Below are positions 8,750 to 17,303 of a DNA stretch of 64,000 nucleotides, piece after piece (position 1 is the stretch's first letter; the number at the start of each line of letters is the position of its first letter). The notes beneath the pieces were generated by a model that saw only the letters and a program-made list of their open reading frames with translations, ran no database searches and was not told the DNA's origin. Position numbers and translations under genes: made by a program. Origin of the DNA: Chloroflexota bacterium (lineage in GTDB: Bacteria; Chloroflexota; Dehalococcoidia; Lucifugimonadales; GCA-2722455); assembly GCA_002722455.1 (NCBI GenBank), contig PBMB01000021.1:1-64000 (forward strand), given 5' to 3'.

Positions 8750-9529
8750 TTAATAATTCTCCATAGATATAGAATCTCTTTCTTTTTGTTCCTCTTTTAA
8801 ATTATTATTTTCTTTTATTTCATTAGCCAACAATTCCTTAATGTCTAAATTATTAGACAGATTTTTAAGAAAAGGATTCTGGCTTTTAAGCAATTCAAAG
8901 ACAAGATTTTTATCTTTTTTAATATCAATTTCTAATTTAAGAATCTCTCGTCTAATCTCTTTCTCTGTGTTCTGGGAACCAGTATAGTCTTTTTGGATTT
9001 TCTTATTAATGAAATATTCAAAACAAAGAAGAAAACTCATAGAAATAAAGCTATATAAGTAAAAATAAATAAAATTAAGGTGATCTGTATCATTAACAAC
9101 ATTTAAGTCTAAAAAATAGCTGTCAGTAAATCCAAAAGTTTTCATTAAAGAATGAATAGTAAAAGAAAAACATAAACCACCAATTAATCCGAGAGTGTAT
9201 CTTTTTCTTTTTTCGAGAAAAATACTTTTATCTAATTTTAGCTTGCTAAGATCCCAAACAGAAGAAGTTTCAAGAAGGGATAGTGTCAAGGCAGTAAAAT
9301 AAAGTGGAATAAAGCTAAGAGTGCTTAATAAGAAAAAAAGATGATAGTTTTTAGGTAATGCAAAAGCAATAGATAAACCATAACCAACTGAAAACAAAAG
9401 CCCGATGAAAGAGAGGATACAGGTATACTTATAGTAATCCAAAAAAAGAGTATCACTATTGCTGAAATCCTTTAGATCTCTCTCTAATATTTTAAGTTCA
9501 ATGTATTTATCTAAAGTATTATTACTCAT
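8750..9529 (-). CDS. Paralogous four-helix membrane protein (array member 5)
   Basis: The protein has 259 aa. The N-terminus TLDKYIELKILERDL matches the family start. Membrane segments lie at about 36-57, 63-86, 110-128 and 150-172. A coiled coil (190-215) is followed by the module NPFLKNLSNNL and the tail SISMENY, encoded over a GGAG that can act as ribosome site for the 33-codon gene downstream. A TATAAT preceded by TTGA lies at about 9560. Function is unknown. Confidence 0.88.
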   Translation of the reverse strand: MSNNTLDKYIELKILERDLKDFSNSDTLFLDYYKYTCILSFIGLLFSVGYGLSIAFALPKNYHLFFLLSTLSFIPLYFTALTLSLLETSSVWDLSKLKLDKSIFLEKRKRYTLGLIGGLCFSFTIHSLMKTFGFTDSYFLDLNVVNDTDHLNFIYFYLYSFISMSFLLCFEYFINKKIQKDYTGSQNTEKEIRREILKLEIDIKKDKNLVFELLKSQNPFLKNLSNNLDIKELLANEIKENNNLKEEQKERDSISMENY

Positions 9530-9595
9530 AAAATCACTCTTGGTTTATTTAGAACCCTATTATATCAAAAATAATATTAAGAAACCATCGTTTTT

Positions 9596-10324
9596 TTAAT
9601 AGTTTTGAATAGATTCAACTTTATTTTCAACTTTATCTTTAACAAGATCTTCATAAGAGATGTTATTTATGAATTCAACAACGACTTCATCTTTGCTATT
9701 GCTCATTTCTAAAAGAATTTCTTCACTGTTCATTATAATATTTGTTAGTTCTGTAATTTTTGCCTGATTTTTTCTTATTTCGATATCATTAAGGGCTTTT
9801 GTAGGCATAACTTTATTTACAATGACTTCCATAAATCGTCCTTGAATAAAATAAATCAAGGAAAAATAACCAGCACTAAAAACTAAAAAAGACAAGTATG
9901 CATGTTTGTCAGAAACAATAAAGTTAAAATGATCATTAACGAAGATAAGAAAAAAATAAAGAAAAAAATGACAGATATTAAAGATCAATAATGATATAGA
10001 TTGAGTATAGAATGACTTGTTTTTTAAAAGTTTTTTAGGATGAAAAGATTTCTCATTATGATCTCGTATTTCAAAAAAATTATTTACAGTAAATATAAGA
10101 TCAAAAAGAGGAGAAAGAAAAAGAATAAGAAATGATAAGCTTAAAATAAAAATATTGCTTTCATCTGTCAAATTAAAAGACATGATAAAATAAAGAATGA
10201 ATAAAAATAAACAATATTTATAAGTGCTTTTTGGTAAATACAGTGATTCAATTTGATTTATTTCAAGGCGTTCTCTTTCGTGAATCAAATCAGAATAAGT
10301 TTTAATAATCTCTTTTGTATCCAT
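9596..10324 (-). CDS. Paralogous four-helix membrane protein (array member 6)
   Basis: The protein has 242 aa. The N-terminus IIKTYSDLIHERERLE is a variant of the family start. Four hydrophobic segments lie at about 31-50, 54-80, 105-128 and 143-165. The coiled coil contains an NQAKITELTNIIMNSEE heptad stretch and the tail is VESIQNY. Its ATG overlaps the stop of the upstream member by one base (TAATG), and the upstream tail codons include GGAG, so translation is coupled. Function is unknown. Confidence 0.88.
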   Translation of the reverse strand: MDTKEIIKTYSDLIHERERLEINQIESLYLPKSTYKYCLFLFILYFIMSFNLTDESNIFILSLSFLILFLSPLFDLIFTVNNFFEIRDHNEKSFHPKKLLKNKSFYTQSISLLIFNICHFFLYFFLIFVNDHFNFIVSDKHAYLSFLVFSAGYFSLIYFIQGRFMEVIVNKVMPTKALNDIEIRKNQAKITELTNIIMNSEEILLEMSNSKDEVVVEFINNISYEDLVKDKVENKVESIQNY

Positions 10325-11022
10325 TATTCATTCTCCATTGAAAAATCATTTAACTTTTTCTCTTCTTTCAATATATCAAAGAAAACCTGTTTAAATTTTT
10401 CATTATTTTTAAGCGTTGTAAATTTATCAGTTTTATCGTTTAGAATAAATGAAAAGCTTTCTTTGTCATTTATTAAAAGTTCTTCTGTTGTTTGTATTTC
10501 TTTTTCTACAATAGATAACTTTTCTATGATTTCATTTTGTGATTTAAATTTGGTATATTTAAAAAACAAAAAAGGAATACAATTAAGAATAAAAAAAGAA
10601 AATAAAAAACAAGAAATAACTATAAAATAATGAAAAAGTGGACTGATAAAATTATCTTGTAATACTATTTCGGAAAAATGAAATAACAATAGATAAATAA
10701 CAGGTAAGATTATTTTAATCCCTTTTTCAAAAAAAACAGAGACAAAGCTATTAGGTTGATATAAATTTTGAGTTATATACATAAAATTATAGCCTGAATA
10801 CAGACAAGACGCTAAAAACAAAAAACTTGTAGATATAGGAAATAATGAAAATTCAAAACCAAAAAAATAAAAAGAAATGGGCATTAAAAAAAAGAAAACA
10901 ACAAAAAAGACTATTGTTTTTTTATAATTGAAGATACTAGGCTCATAATCAGTGATTTGAATCTTTTCTAGTTTTTTTCTTTCTTTAATTAGTAATAAAT
11001 ATTTTTCAATATTTTCGTTCAT
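10324..11022 (-). CDS. Paralogous four-helix membrane protein (array member 7)
   Basis: The start was chosen at ATG 11022, which gives the family N-terminus NIEKYLLLIKERKKLE and has AGAAGGG upstream. The open frame extends 23 codons further, but that part overlaps the promoter and lacks a ribosome site. The protein has 232 aa, with four strongly hydrophobic segments, a coiled coil (about 165-185) and the tail DFSMENE. The stop overlaps the next ATG by one base. A promoter of the TTGATT-17-TATTAT type precedes it. Function is unknown. Confidence 0.87.
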   Translation of the reverse strand: MNENIEKYLLLIKERKKLEKIQITDYEPSIFNYKKTIVFFVVFFFLMPISFYFFGFEFSLFPISTSFLFLASCLYSGYNFMYITQNLYQPNSFVSVFFEKGIKIILPVIYLLLFHFSEIVLQDNFISPLFHYFIVISCFLFSFFILNCIPFLFFKYTKFKSQNEIIEKLSIVEKEIQTTEELLINDKESFSFILNDKTDKFTTLKNNEKFKQVFFDILKEEKKLNDFSMENE

Positions 11023-11050
11023 AAACCCTTCTTTTGATAATACACAGTAT

Positions 11051-11079
11051 ATAATATCAAAAATCAGATAAAGAATCAA
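11051..11079 (-). promoter_or_regulatory. Sigma70-type promoter, TTGATT-17-TATTAT
   Basis: Read on the minus strand, TTGATT is followed by 17 T-rich bases ending in TGA and then TATTAT, upstream of the gene starting at 11022. The same arrangement recurs before many minus-strand genes of the window. Confidence 0.65.
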
Positions 11080-11084
11080 TGAAA

Positions 11085-11110
11085 AAACCACCTAAGACAA
11101 GGTGGTTTTA
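11085..11110 (-). terminator. Rho-independent terminator
   Basis: ACCACCT-AAGACA-AGGTGGT with a T-run on the minus strand ends the gene at 11116-11388. Confidence 0.8.
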
Positions 11111-11115
11111 ATTAA

Positions 11116-11388
11116 TTAATATTCTAATTCATTCAAAGAAATATTAAAAGAGGTATTTGCGTTAATTTCTCTGCATAACATATGATAGTGTTCTAATTTA
11201 TCGTCAACGTATTGTTTGCTTGCTTCACCATCACAATGCAAGTTTTCAGGTGACATCCAACAAGAAAGCGTTTCTTTGATTTCTTTAATGTGATTAGCAG
11301 ATAGTTCTTTTATGTTTTCAGGAAATGCTTCGTCACCTTTTAAAAATAAATTTTGACGTTTGATAAAATTTTTGTAATGTTTAGGCAT
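11116..11388 (-). CDS. Small soluble protein of unknown function
   Basis: The protein has 90 aa and no membrane segment. It is charged and helical, with two His/Cys-containing spots (CWMSPENLHCD and HYHMLCRE) that could bind a metal but form no known motif. It is a single gene with its own promoter and terminator, inserted within the membrane-protein array. AGGAAT precedes the ATG. No family is recognised. Confidence 0.8.
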   Translation of the reverse strand: MPKHYKNFIKRQNLFLKGDEAFPENIKELSANHIKEIKETLSCWMSPENLHCDGEASKQYVDDKLEHYHMLCREINANTSFNISLNELEY

Positions 11389-11417
11389 AACACTATTCCT
11401 CTTATGTGTGTTTGATT

Positions 11418-11446
11418 ATAATATCAAAAACAGCTTAAAAAATCAA
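11418..11446 (-). promoter_or_regulatory. Sigma70-type promoter, TTGATT-17-TATTAT
   Basis: On the minus strand TTGATT, a 17-base spacer ending TTTTTGA and TATTAT stand before the gene starting at 11388. The -35 box overlaps the last codons of the upstream gene at 11443. Confidence 0.65.
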
Positions 11447-11976
11447 TCATTATCAATTTCTATTTCATTATTCTTTTCTTCTTTTAAGAATAAGTGAGCA
11501 TAAAGAATTTCTTCGTCATCAGATAAAACATGATTTTCAAAAAAAGCACTCGATGCATTTTTTTTAGAAAGTAAGGGTTTGATTATATGTTTATAAATAG
11601 ATTCTCTATCGTGACTTTTTTTCTTAAAATATTCTAAAAAGTTAAGATATTCTTCTTCATTCAAGGATTTAATGTTTTTTCTGAGTTGCACTTTACCTAT
11701 AATATATTTTTTTCTTTCTTTTTTATAGCTAAAATAATTTAATTTATAATAATAAAAAATCGCACCGACAATACAAAGTGTTTCAAGAACAGCAATAAAA
11801 ATCCTAATATTTTGAGTAAGATCACTGCTTGAAAGAATAATGTAACCATAAAAAGAAATAACAATCGGAACAAGAAAAGACCAAAAAATGATTTCTCTTT
11901 TTGTAGGAGAAAAATTATTGTTACTAACTTTAAATGCCAATTCAATTGTCTTGGTTATTTTTTTTTCATCAATCAT
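11443..11976 (-). CDS. Paralogous membrane protein, subfamily B
   Basis: The protein has 177 aa with two hydrophobic segments (about 30-50 and 55-75) followed by a soluble part containing LNEEEYLNFLEYFKKKS. Close relatives of that segment occur in the genes at 11969, 15255 and 15835 (L-x-K-x-E/D-Y/F...). The tail reads EIEIDND. The first 8 bases overlap the end of the 11969 gene. No gene follows closely, so its tail motif is not forced by overlap. Function is unknown. Confidence 0.85.
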   Translation of the reverse strand: MIDEKKITKTIELAFKVSNNNFSPTKREIIFWSFLVPIVISFYGYIILSSSDLTQNIRIFIAVLETLCIVGAIFYYYKLNYFSYKKERKKYIIGKVQLRKNIKSLNEEEYLNFLEYFKKKSHDRESIYKHIIKPLLSKKNASSAFFENHVLSDDEEILYAHLFLKEEKNNEIEIDND

Positions 11977-12544
11977 TTACCATTTCCTTTTCTTCTGTCT
12001 TTTTTGATTCTAGTTCTTTAAAAGCATTTAAATCAAGATAACAATTTTTAGTCATATCTTTGATGCAATATGTAATAATGGTATTATAAAAAAATTTATG
12101 TTTTCTATCATTTTTAAGAGAAACTAAGGAGATATATTCTTCCTTAGTTAAACTATAAATCAATTTTTGTATTTTCTCTTTGTCTTCGTTGTATTCTTTT
12201 TCGTCTTCTTTAAACTTGTCATTTAAGAAGAAGCAATAAAAAACACTTTTTAACGATATATAAGGATTAATAGCAAGAGAAAGTTTTAATTTTATTAAAG
12301 ATATAGAAAAAAAGATAAAGAAGAAAATGTACATAAAAGTTAAAATCTTTGCGATTATGTAAAGTGTCCCCAAAATATCAAATCCAAGAAAAAATAACGA
12401 AGCTGCTGCAAACGTTAAAAAACAAACTATAAAAACGATTAGATTAGCTTGGTGGAATTCTGTTTCATTAAATAGATAGAATATATTGTTTTCAAATTTC
12501 TTTTCAAAACTCAAAATCTTTTCTATTTTTTCTGGGTAGCTCAA
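11969..12544 (-). CDS. Paralogous membrane protein, subfamily B
   Basis: The protein has 191 aa. Hydrophobic segments lie at about 33-55 and 60-90, with a charged C-terminal half containing LTKEEYISLVSLKND and ending EMVND. It overlaps the next gene by 8 bases (ATGATTGA), so the last residues are partly constrained by the downstream start. A TTGACT-17-TAGTTT promoter with a TGA extension lies at about 12,565-12,595. Function is unknown. Confidence 0.85.
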   Translation of the reverse strand: MSYPEKIEKILSFEKKFENNIFYLFNETEFHQANLIVFIVCFLTFAAASLFFLGFDILGTLYIIAKILTFMYIFFFIFFSISLIKLKLSLAINPYISLKSVFYCFFLNDKFKEDEKEYNEDKEKIQKLIYSLTKEEYISLVSLKNDRKHKFFYNTIITYCIKDMTKNCYLDLNAFKELESKKTEEKEMVND

Positions 12545-12729
12545 TTTACACTCCTTGTTAATAAGTATAAAAAACTATCAAAACAAAAGAAAAAAGTCAA
12601 TAAATATAAGTTAAAAAAAATATATTTTTTGTTAATAGACCTGTCTAATAAACAAATTGGAATCTTTAAATGGATTAGAAAACAGAATTATGGATTTAAA
12701 AAATGATAAATTCGAAATAGGAAATATAT

Positions 12730-12756
12730 AAAAAGACTCCCGAAGGAATCTTTCTT
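12730..12756 (-). terminator. Rho-independent terminator
   Basis: On the minus strand AAAGATTCC-TTC(G)-GGAGTCTTT is followed by T-rich sequence. It ends the gene at 12758. The rest of 12545-12757 holds the promoter of the 12544 gene and a small palindrome TAGACCTGTCTA at 12636-12647. Confidence 0.7.
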
Positions 12757-12757
12757 T

Positions 12758-13555
12758 TTAAGCATATATTTTCTTATTGATTAAGTATCTAAACTCATTG
12801 GTGTAATCACCATTCATCCAGTGTCTAACTTCAATAACTGCGACTTCAAAATATTCATTGTCATGGTATGTTTTCATAACGCCAGAACAAAAATCAAAGG
12901 TATATCCTTTTTCGTTTCCTTCATATAGAAGGCTTTCTTCTACTGGTTCACCATTAGAATCATAAGCACCAAGATAACATTCATGGTTTGGCATTATTTC
13001 ACCAAGATCAGTTTTTGTTAATTCATCAAATTCGTCATCAAACATTTCGTCAAATTCGTCACGAATAAAACAAGTGCCTGATATTTTATCTACATACCAG
13101 TCTTCTACTTCTATAACAAAGTCAAGTATTTCTTGTTCTTGTTCTTTTGCTAAATCAAAGCCAATACCTGTAATATGAGTGTCAACTAATTTTTCTCTGC
13201 CCGTAAGAGGGTCATAACAACTCTTATAAGAGATTTCTATTTCATTATCAAAAGGATCTCTGTATATGCCAAACTTTGTTATCGTGTAATTAGAAAGAAT
13301 CTTAACAACATCCTGAAGCTTCACATTAATATCTTTAAAATCTTCATTAATTTGAAGAGTTTGCTCGATATCTTTTAAAAACCTTGATTCATAACCAAGA
13401 TAATCTACTAAACCGCCCTCTTTGATAGTCGCATTTCTTGGCGCACATTTACCACCTGTGATTTCAACCAGTTCGTGGAATGCTAGATCATTTCGATAAA
13501 ACGGATCTGAGCTTTTCGGAACTCTGAATGTGTTATTGTAATTATTATCCGACAT
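12758..13555 (-). CDS. Soluble protein of unknown function
   Basis: The protein has 265 aa with no membrane segment and is acidic overall, with many D/E clusters (for example EFDEMFDDEFDEL). It has alternating aromatic and charged beta-like stretches in the second half and ends NKKIYA. A single-gene unit: TTGATT with a downstream TAAAAT lies at 13,590-13,620 and a terminator follows. GGGAGACAATGG gives a clear start. No family is recognised. Confidence 0.8.
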   Translation of the reverse strand: MSDNNYNNTFRVPKSSDPFYRNDLAFHELVEITGGKCAPRNATIKEGGLVDYLGYESRFLKDIEQTLQINEDFKDINVKLQDVVKILSNYTITKFGIYRDPFDNEIEISYKSCYDPLTGREKLVDTHITGIGFDLAKEQEQEILDFVIEVEDWYVDKISGTCFIRDEFDEMFDDEFDELTKTDLGEIMPNHECYLGAYDSNGEPVEESLLYEGNEKGYTFDFCSGVMKTYHDNEYFEVAVIEVRHWMNGDYTNEFRYLINKKIYA

Positions 13556-13688
13556 ACCATTGTCTCCCTATTTATTCATAAATAATTTTACTATATTTTA
13601 AAGAAAAAATCAATATGTTTAAATATAAAAGCAATAAAAATAATCATATTCATTTATTTGTTTATTTCTTTAAAATCTTTATTTTTTT

Positions 13689-13705
13689 AAGATGAGCCTC
13701 ATCTT
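13689..13705. promoter_or_regulatory. 17-bp perfect palindrome, possible operator
   Basis: AAGATGAG-C-CTCATCTT is a perfect dyad in the divergent region between the genes starting at 13555 and 13852. It has no T-run, so a regulator binding site is more likely than a terminator. Confidence 0.4.
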
Positions 13706-13851
13706 CTTTATGACTTCTAAGTGTTTCATTTAAATTTATATTTAATTAAAAAAACCATAAAAAGATTAATGAAACTCAACTATAAAAATTGTATACAATA
13801 AATAAAATGGTATCATTAAAAAACTTTCAAGGAAAAAGGGAAATGTAAAAA

Positions 13852-14808
13852 ATGAAGCTACTAGAAGTATTATTGTGCTCATTAATATTAACAGGTTGTG
13901 CAACTACTGAGCATAAAGAAGCAAAGGGTGTTACAGGAAAACAATTAACAAGTGAAGAATTAGAAATAATTCTATCAAAATTAGATTTAACAGAAGAAAA
14001 TAAAAATAGATATAGAGAAAAAGACGAAAATAATTTAGAAAAGATAACTCTTGAGAATTACAGAGATATATTAACAAAAAATAAAAATGGTGTCTTTCAA
14101 CATCCCTTTTATCCAAATAGGGTATTAACAATATCAAGACAAGGCGCAGATATAAGTGAACAACTTGAAGATTTGAATCTAAAGGAATCATTTGATTTTC
14201 AAGTAGGAAAATATAAGTTTTCAAAAAAAGGAAACACTTCAACAGTAGGGATACATTTCCTAGCACAAAATAGGTCTAAATTAGACGCAAATGCAATTCT
14301 TCTTAATAAAAACCATAGAATAAAACACGATCCAAATAAACACCATTCATATTTTGTGCTTCTTCATGAGATAGCACATTCATTGGATACACAATATGAA
14401 TATTTAGTAATGGATAGGGGGGCAACGGTGTTTGGTGAAAATCAATCTGAAATTGTAGCATCAATTCTAATGTATCAAACAATACGAGCAGAAGGTTATG
14501 ACGATAAATACTTTAAGAAGTTTATGTGGAGAGAAAAACGTTATGCTCTTACTTTTGTAGCAACACATAGAACACAGCACGTGTTTCCGATAATGACAGA
14601 TCTGATTCTTAATAATTCTGAATATTTCAAAACAATGTCAAAACCTGAAATAGAAGATTTTAGCTTTAAATTAACAAAACTATTATATGATAATGATTAT
14701 TCAAATAAAAAAGGACTTCAAAATATATCTTCAAAGTATTATAAAAGTTCTATAAACAAACATCAAAAAGTAATAGCAGAAGTGAAAAGAGAATATTCAC
14801 TAGATTAA
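13852..14808 (+). CDS. Putative zinc metallopeptidase lipoprotein (HExxH)
   Basis: The protein has 318 aa. The signal peptide ends in LTGC (lipid Cys16). The motif HEIAHSLD at 172-179 gives the two His ligands and catalytic Glu; Glu200 in ENQSE lies 24 residues after the second His and is a plausible third ligand, as in gluzincins. The rest is charged and helical. The family resembles uncharacterised bacterial HExxH lipoproteins, and the substrate is unknown. It is a single plus-strand gene in a minus-strand region, and it converges on a probable sRNA. Confidence 0.85.
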   Translation: MKLLEVLLCSLILTGCATTEHKEAKGVTGKQLTSEELEIILSKLDLTEENKNRYREKDENNLEKITLENYRDILTKNKNGVFQHPFYPNRVLTISRQGADISEQLEDLNLKESFDFQVGKYKFSKKGNTSTVGIHFLAQNRSKLDANAILLNKNHRIKHDPNKHHSYFVLLHEIAHSLDTQYEYLVMDRGATVFGENQSEIVASILMYQTIRAEGYDDKYFKKFMWREKRYALTFVATHRTQHVFPIMTDLILNNSEYFKTMSKPEIEDFSFKLTKLLYDNDYSNKKGLQNISSKYYKSSINKHQKVIAEVKREYSLD

Positions 14809-14812
14809 AGAC

Positions 14813-14938
14813 AAAAAAATAGAGTGCAGTTGCACTCTGGGTTAATAGGGGTATAGACACTTTTGAAGTGACCTTTATTGTTATTATTATTATTAAAAGG
14901 CTGGTGTTGAGTAGCGCATTCGCCTTCTCAACATTTGA
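14813..14938 (-). ncRNA. Probable small RNA with own promoter, three hairpins and terminator
   Basis: On the minus strand a near-consensus promoter (14,942-14,970) is followed by about 125 nt with no ORF and consecutive helices. These are GTTGAG (14927-14932) with CTCAAC (14906-14911) enclosing GCG/CGC; CCTTT/AAAGG closing an (AAT)n loop; CACTT/AAGTG at 14858-14870; and finally AGAGTGCA-AC-TGCACTCT followed by A and T7 (14,813-14,838), a strong terminator. The region is clearly more GC-rich than its surroundings. It could alternatively be the 3' UTR of the operon starting at 16.4 kb, but the promoter argues for an independent sRNA. No known class is recognised. Confidence 0.6.
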
Positions 14939-14941
14939 ATC

Positions 14942-14970
14942 ATAGTAACAAACTAATTTAAAAATGACAA
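14942..14970 (-). promoter_or_regulatory. Promoter TTGTCA-17-TACTAT of the 14.8-kb sRNA
   Basis: On the minus strand TTGTCA (14965-14970) and TACTAT (14942-14947) are 17 bases apart, immediately upstream of the structured region and with no coding start nearby. Confidence 0.6.
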
Positions 14971-14977
14971 GCAAAAA

Positions 14978-15262
14978 TTAGTTATTTTCTATATCAATTT
15001 CTTCTATTAATTCTGATTTTTTCTTAATAAGAAATAAGAGTTCTTCTTCTGATAATTCAGAGTTATCAACCTTAACATTCGTATTGTATTGAGAAAAAAG
15101 AGACATACCCTCAACGTTTCTAGACAATAATTTTACAAAAAGTATTGATCCCACAATAGAAAAAATAAGAGACAAGAACATATCAAAGGTGTCTTCTTGG
15201 ATGTTTCGCTTATCTGAGAAATAAACGTTTTTTAAGTTTTCTAATTTTTCAATGTTATTCAT
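14978..15262 (-). CDS. Internally deleted subfamily B membrane protein
   Basis: The protein has 94 aa. The N-terminus (NNIEKLENLKNVYF) and C-terminus (LSEEELLFLIKKKSELIEEIDIENN) align with the starts and ends of the 15255 and 15835 proteins, for example LSKKELLFMIDKQSKEL. Only one hydrophobic segment (about 27-45) remains. It looks like a shortened paralog that has lost most of the membrane and middle region while keeping an intact frame and start. It overlaps the upstream gene by 8 bases (ATGAATAA). Confidence 0.8.
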   Translation of the reverse strand: MNNIEKLENLKNVYFSDKRNIQEDTFDMFLSLIFSIVGSILFVKLLSRNVEGMSLFSQYNTNVKVDNSELSEEELLFLIKKKSELIEEIDIENN

Positions 15263-15842
15263 TTATGATTTCCGTATTTTTTTCTTTAATTTCTTCTTTT
15301 TGCTCTAATCCATTTTTATTTAAAACAAAAAGAAATTCTTGTTTAGATAAATTATTTTTGTGTTTTATATTTTTTTTGTTAAGTATATCTATTGCTTGTG
15401 AAATGTATTTTTCATGAAAATAACTATAATCTTTTTTATTAAAATAATTTAAGATATCAAATATTTTTTCAGAATTAGAGCAAGAAAGTATATATCCAAT
15501 TTCATCTCTTATTTTTTGATTTTTACGATAGTCTTTATTGAAATCATTTCTTATGATTAAATAAATGGTTCTTAGTGTAACAACAATAAAAAATGGTATA
15601 TTTAATATAATCTGAGAACATATAGCAATTATATAAGAACTAACAATTATTACTTTGTCTATTTCGAGATCATAATATACCATAAGAGAAGAAACAGAAA
15701 TAAAAGATATTGATAAAAATGCAGCGACAATTAGATTCCAAACTTTAAGTCTTTTATTAAATTTATAATAAAAAAAACCCCTCGTTTCTTTCATTAATTC
15801 ATTTATTTTCTTAAACTCCAATGATTCTTTAAAATTATTCAT
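15255..15842 (-). CDS. Paralogous membrane protein, subfamily B
   Basis: The protein has 195 aa. Hydrophobic pairs lie at about 35-60 and 68-95. The soluble half contains LNYFNKKDYSYFHEKY and LSKQEFLFVLNK, closely matching the 15835 product. The last ten residues (KEKNTEIINE) are identical to those of the 15835 protein and overlap the next start (ATGAATAA), evidence of recent tandem duplication or gene conversion at the junction. Function is unknown. Confidence 0.86.
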   Translation of the reverse strand: MNNFKESLEFKKINELMKETRGFFYYKFNKRLKVWNLIVAAFLSISFISVSSLMVYYDLEIDKVIIVSSYIIAICSQIILNIPFFIVVTLRTIYLIIRNDFNKDYRKNQKIRDEIGYILSCSNSEKIFDILNYFNKKDYSYFHEKYISQAIDILNKKNIKHKNNLSKQEFLFVLNKNGLEQKEEIKEKNTEIINE

Positions 15843-16428
15843 TTATAATTTCCGTATTTTTTTCTTTAATTTCGTCTTCTTGAAGTTCTTTTGATTGTTT
15901 GTCAATCATAAATAGAAGTTCTTTTTTAGACAGCAGATTATTTAGATTACTATTTAATATTTTTTCTTGATTAATTTCATTAATTATTTTTGAAAGATAA
16001 AAATTATTAAAGTAAATAAAATCATCTTTATTAAAACGATTTAAAATAAGAACACTATCTTCAGTGCTACAATTTAAAAGAACTTTTTTCAATTCGTATT
16101 TAATCTTATTGCTTAGAGTCTTTTCTTTGTTATAAATTTTTTTATTTAAGATGTAATCACCAAGTTTAAAGAATACAAATAAGCTAACATAACCAAGAAA
16201 AAAATAAAAAGTTTTGCCAACAAAAATAGCATAAGCCACAAAAGAAGCCTCTGGATTAAGAGTATAAAGCGCAGTAATCAGAAGTAGAGAAACAAGATAG
16301 ATTGCAAATCCACATATAGTCCATTGAAAAAGTCCATCCAAAAATCTATATAAAAAGAATTTTTCAACTTGTAATCTAAGGAAATTAACTTTATCTAAAA
16401 TTTCTGATTCTTTGGATTGGAAGGGCAT
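15835..16428 (-). CDS. Paralogous membrane protein, subfamily B
   Basis: The start was placed at ATG 16428, giving MPFQSKESEILDK, which aligns with the relatives. An ATG 18 bases further upstream lies inside a terminator hairpin. The protein has 197 aa with hydrophobic pairs at about 35-60 and 65-95, then LNRFNKDDFIYFNNFY, LSKKELLFMIDKQ and the tail KEKNTEIINE. There is no good ribosome site other than GAGAG within the hairpin arm, and expression may depend on read-through of the terminator. Function is unknown. Confidence 0.82.
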   Translation of the reverse strand: MPFQSKESEILDKVNFLRLQVEKFFLYRFLDGLFQWTICGFAIYLVSLLLITALYTLNPEASFVAYAIFVGKTFYFFLGYVSLFVFFKLGDYILNKKIYNKEKTLSNKIKYELKKVLLNCSTEDSVLILNRFNKDDFIYFNNFYLSKIINEINQEKILNSNLNNLLSKKELLFMIDKQSKELQEDEIKEKNTEIINE

Positions 16429-16429
16429 T

Positions 16430-16470
16430 ATAAAAAAAACTCTCATTTAAGTGGCAATTTAAATGAGAGT
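16430..16470 (-). terminator. Long-stem terminator immediately before a gene start
   Basis: CTCTCATTTAA and TTAAATGAGAG form an 11-bp stem with an 8-base loop; on the minus strand it is followed by T8. It ends the 16491 operon. The T-run leads directly into the start codon at 16428, so partial termination would set the level of the 15835-14978 genes. Confidence 0.8.
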
Positions 16471-16490
16471 ATCTAAAGTAATTAAAAAAA

Positions 16491-17303
16491 TCAACTTATT
16501 TTTTCTAATTTAATAACAACAAGCGGTTCTTCAAAATCATTAGGAAAATTATAATGATGCTTTTTATATTGTATTCCTTTATATTTACCTTTTGGAAAAG
16601 GGATTGTATGATATTCAATACCATAGATATTATCATCGTCTTGTAACCCTTTAAAGCCATAACTAATTAAATATGCTTCATATTCTTTTAAAAATCGTGC
16701 TTTATCCATAAACAGTTCATAATGAGAATCGTCAGTGGTTAACGGAGTAGCATCTAATGTAATATGATCAATGTTTTCATATTGGCTACCTTCATAAAAA
16801 AGTATGTCTCCATTTTCTTTTTTGGCAACACTAAGTTCACAATTCGATTTATGAGAAAAGATAAGACCAATTTCAGCAGATTTAACCATTCTCTCATGAT
16901 AAACCTTTAACTCATCACCATAAGGAATCATTTTGATGTCGTTCTTTTTTGTAATAAACTCTATAAACTCATAATTAAATTCAAAACATACCATTTCACC
17001 TTCTGTAATTTCTATATCAAATAAAAAGTCTTGATTTGGAAAAGAACATTTTTCTTTTATTTCCAGAACATTATCTTTATTAGGTGTAAACTTTAAATTG
17101 TCACCACAAGTCATACATCTAAGATTTAGATAACTTTCTTGTTTAAATGTATTTTTATCAAGGAAGTTTTGTTTTTCTTCTTTGTGAATCATGAGAAGAA
17201 ATTCTTCAATATCTCTTGTGTATATTTTATGATTATTAAATTGAGCATTAAAAAATTTAACTTCAAACATTTTATTAATTTCTTTTTCTTTTTCTCTGTT
17301 CAT
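16491..17303 (-). CDS. Soluble protein of unknown function
   Basis: The protein has 270 aa with no membrane segments. An internal pair RCMTCGDNLKF gives one CxxC; no second pair is present, so a full zinc site is not evident. The C-terminal part is rich in aromatic/His stretches (YKGIQYKKHHYNFP). The start overlaps the stop of the 17303-17662 gene (TAATGA), so the two are coupled. No family is recognised. Confidence 0.82.
   Translation of the reverse strand: MNREKEKEINKMFEVKFFNAQFNNHKIYTRDIEEFLLMIHKEEKQNFLDKNTFKQESYLNLRCMTCGDNLKFTPNKDNVLEIKEKCSFPNQDFLFDIEITEGEMVCFEFNYEFIEFITKKNDIKMIPYGDELKVYHERMVKSAEIGLIFSHKSNCELSVAKKENGDILFYEGSQYENIDHITLDATPLTTDDSHYELFMDKARFLKEYEAYLISYGFKGLQDDDNIYGIEYHTIPFPKGKYKGIQYKKHHYNFPNDFEEPLVVIKLEKIS

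Noticed and set aside
14876-14896. TTA/AAT microsatellite as a phase-variation tract
   Set aside because: It lies in the loop of a predicted sRNA hairpin, not in a coding frame or promoter, so length changes would not switch a gene directly.
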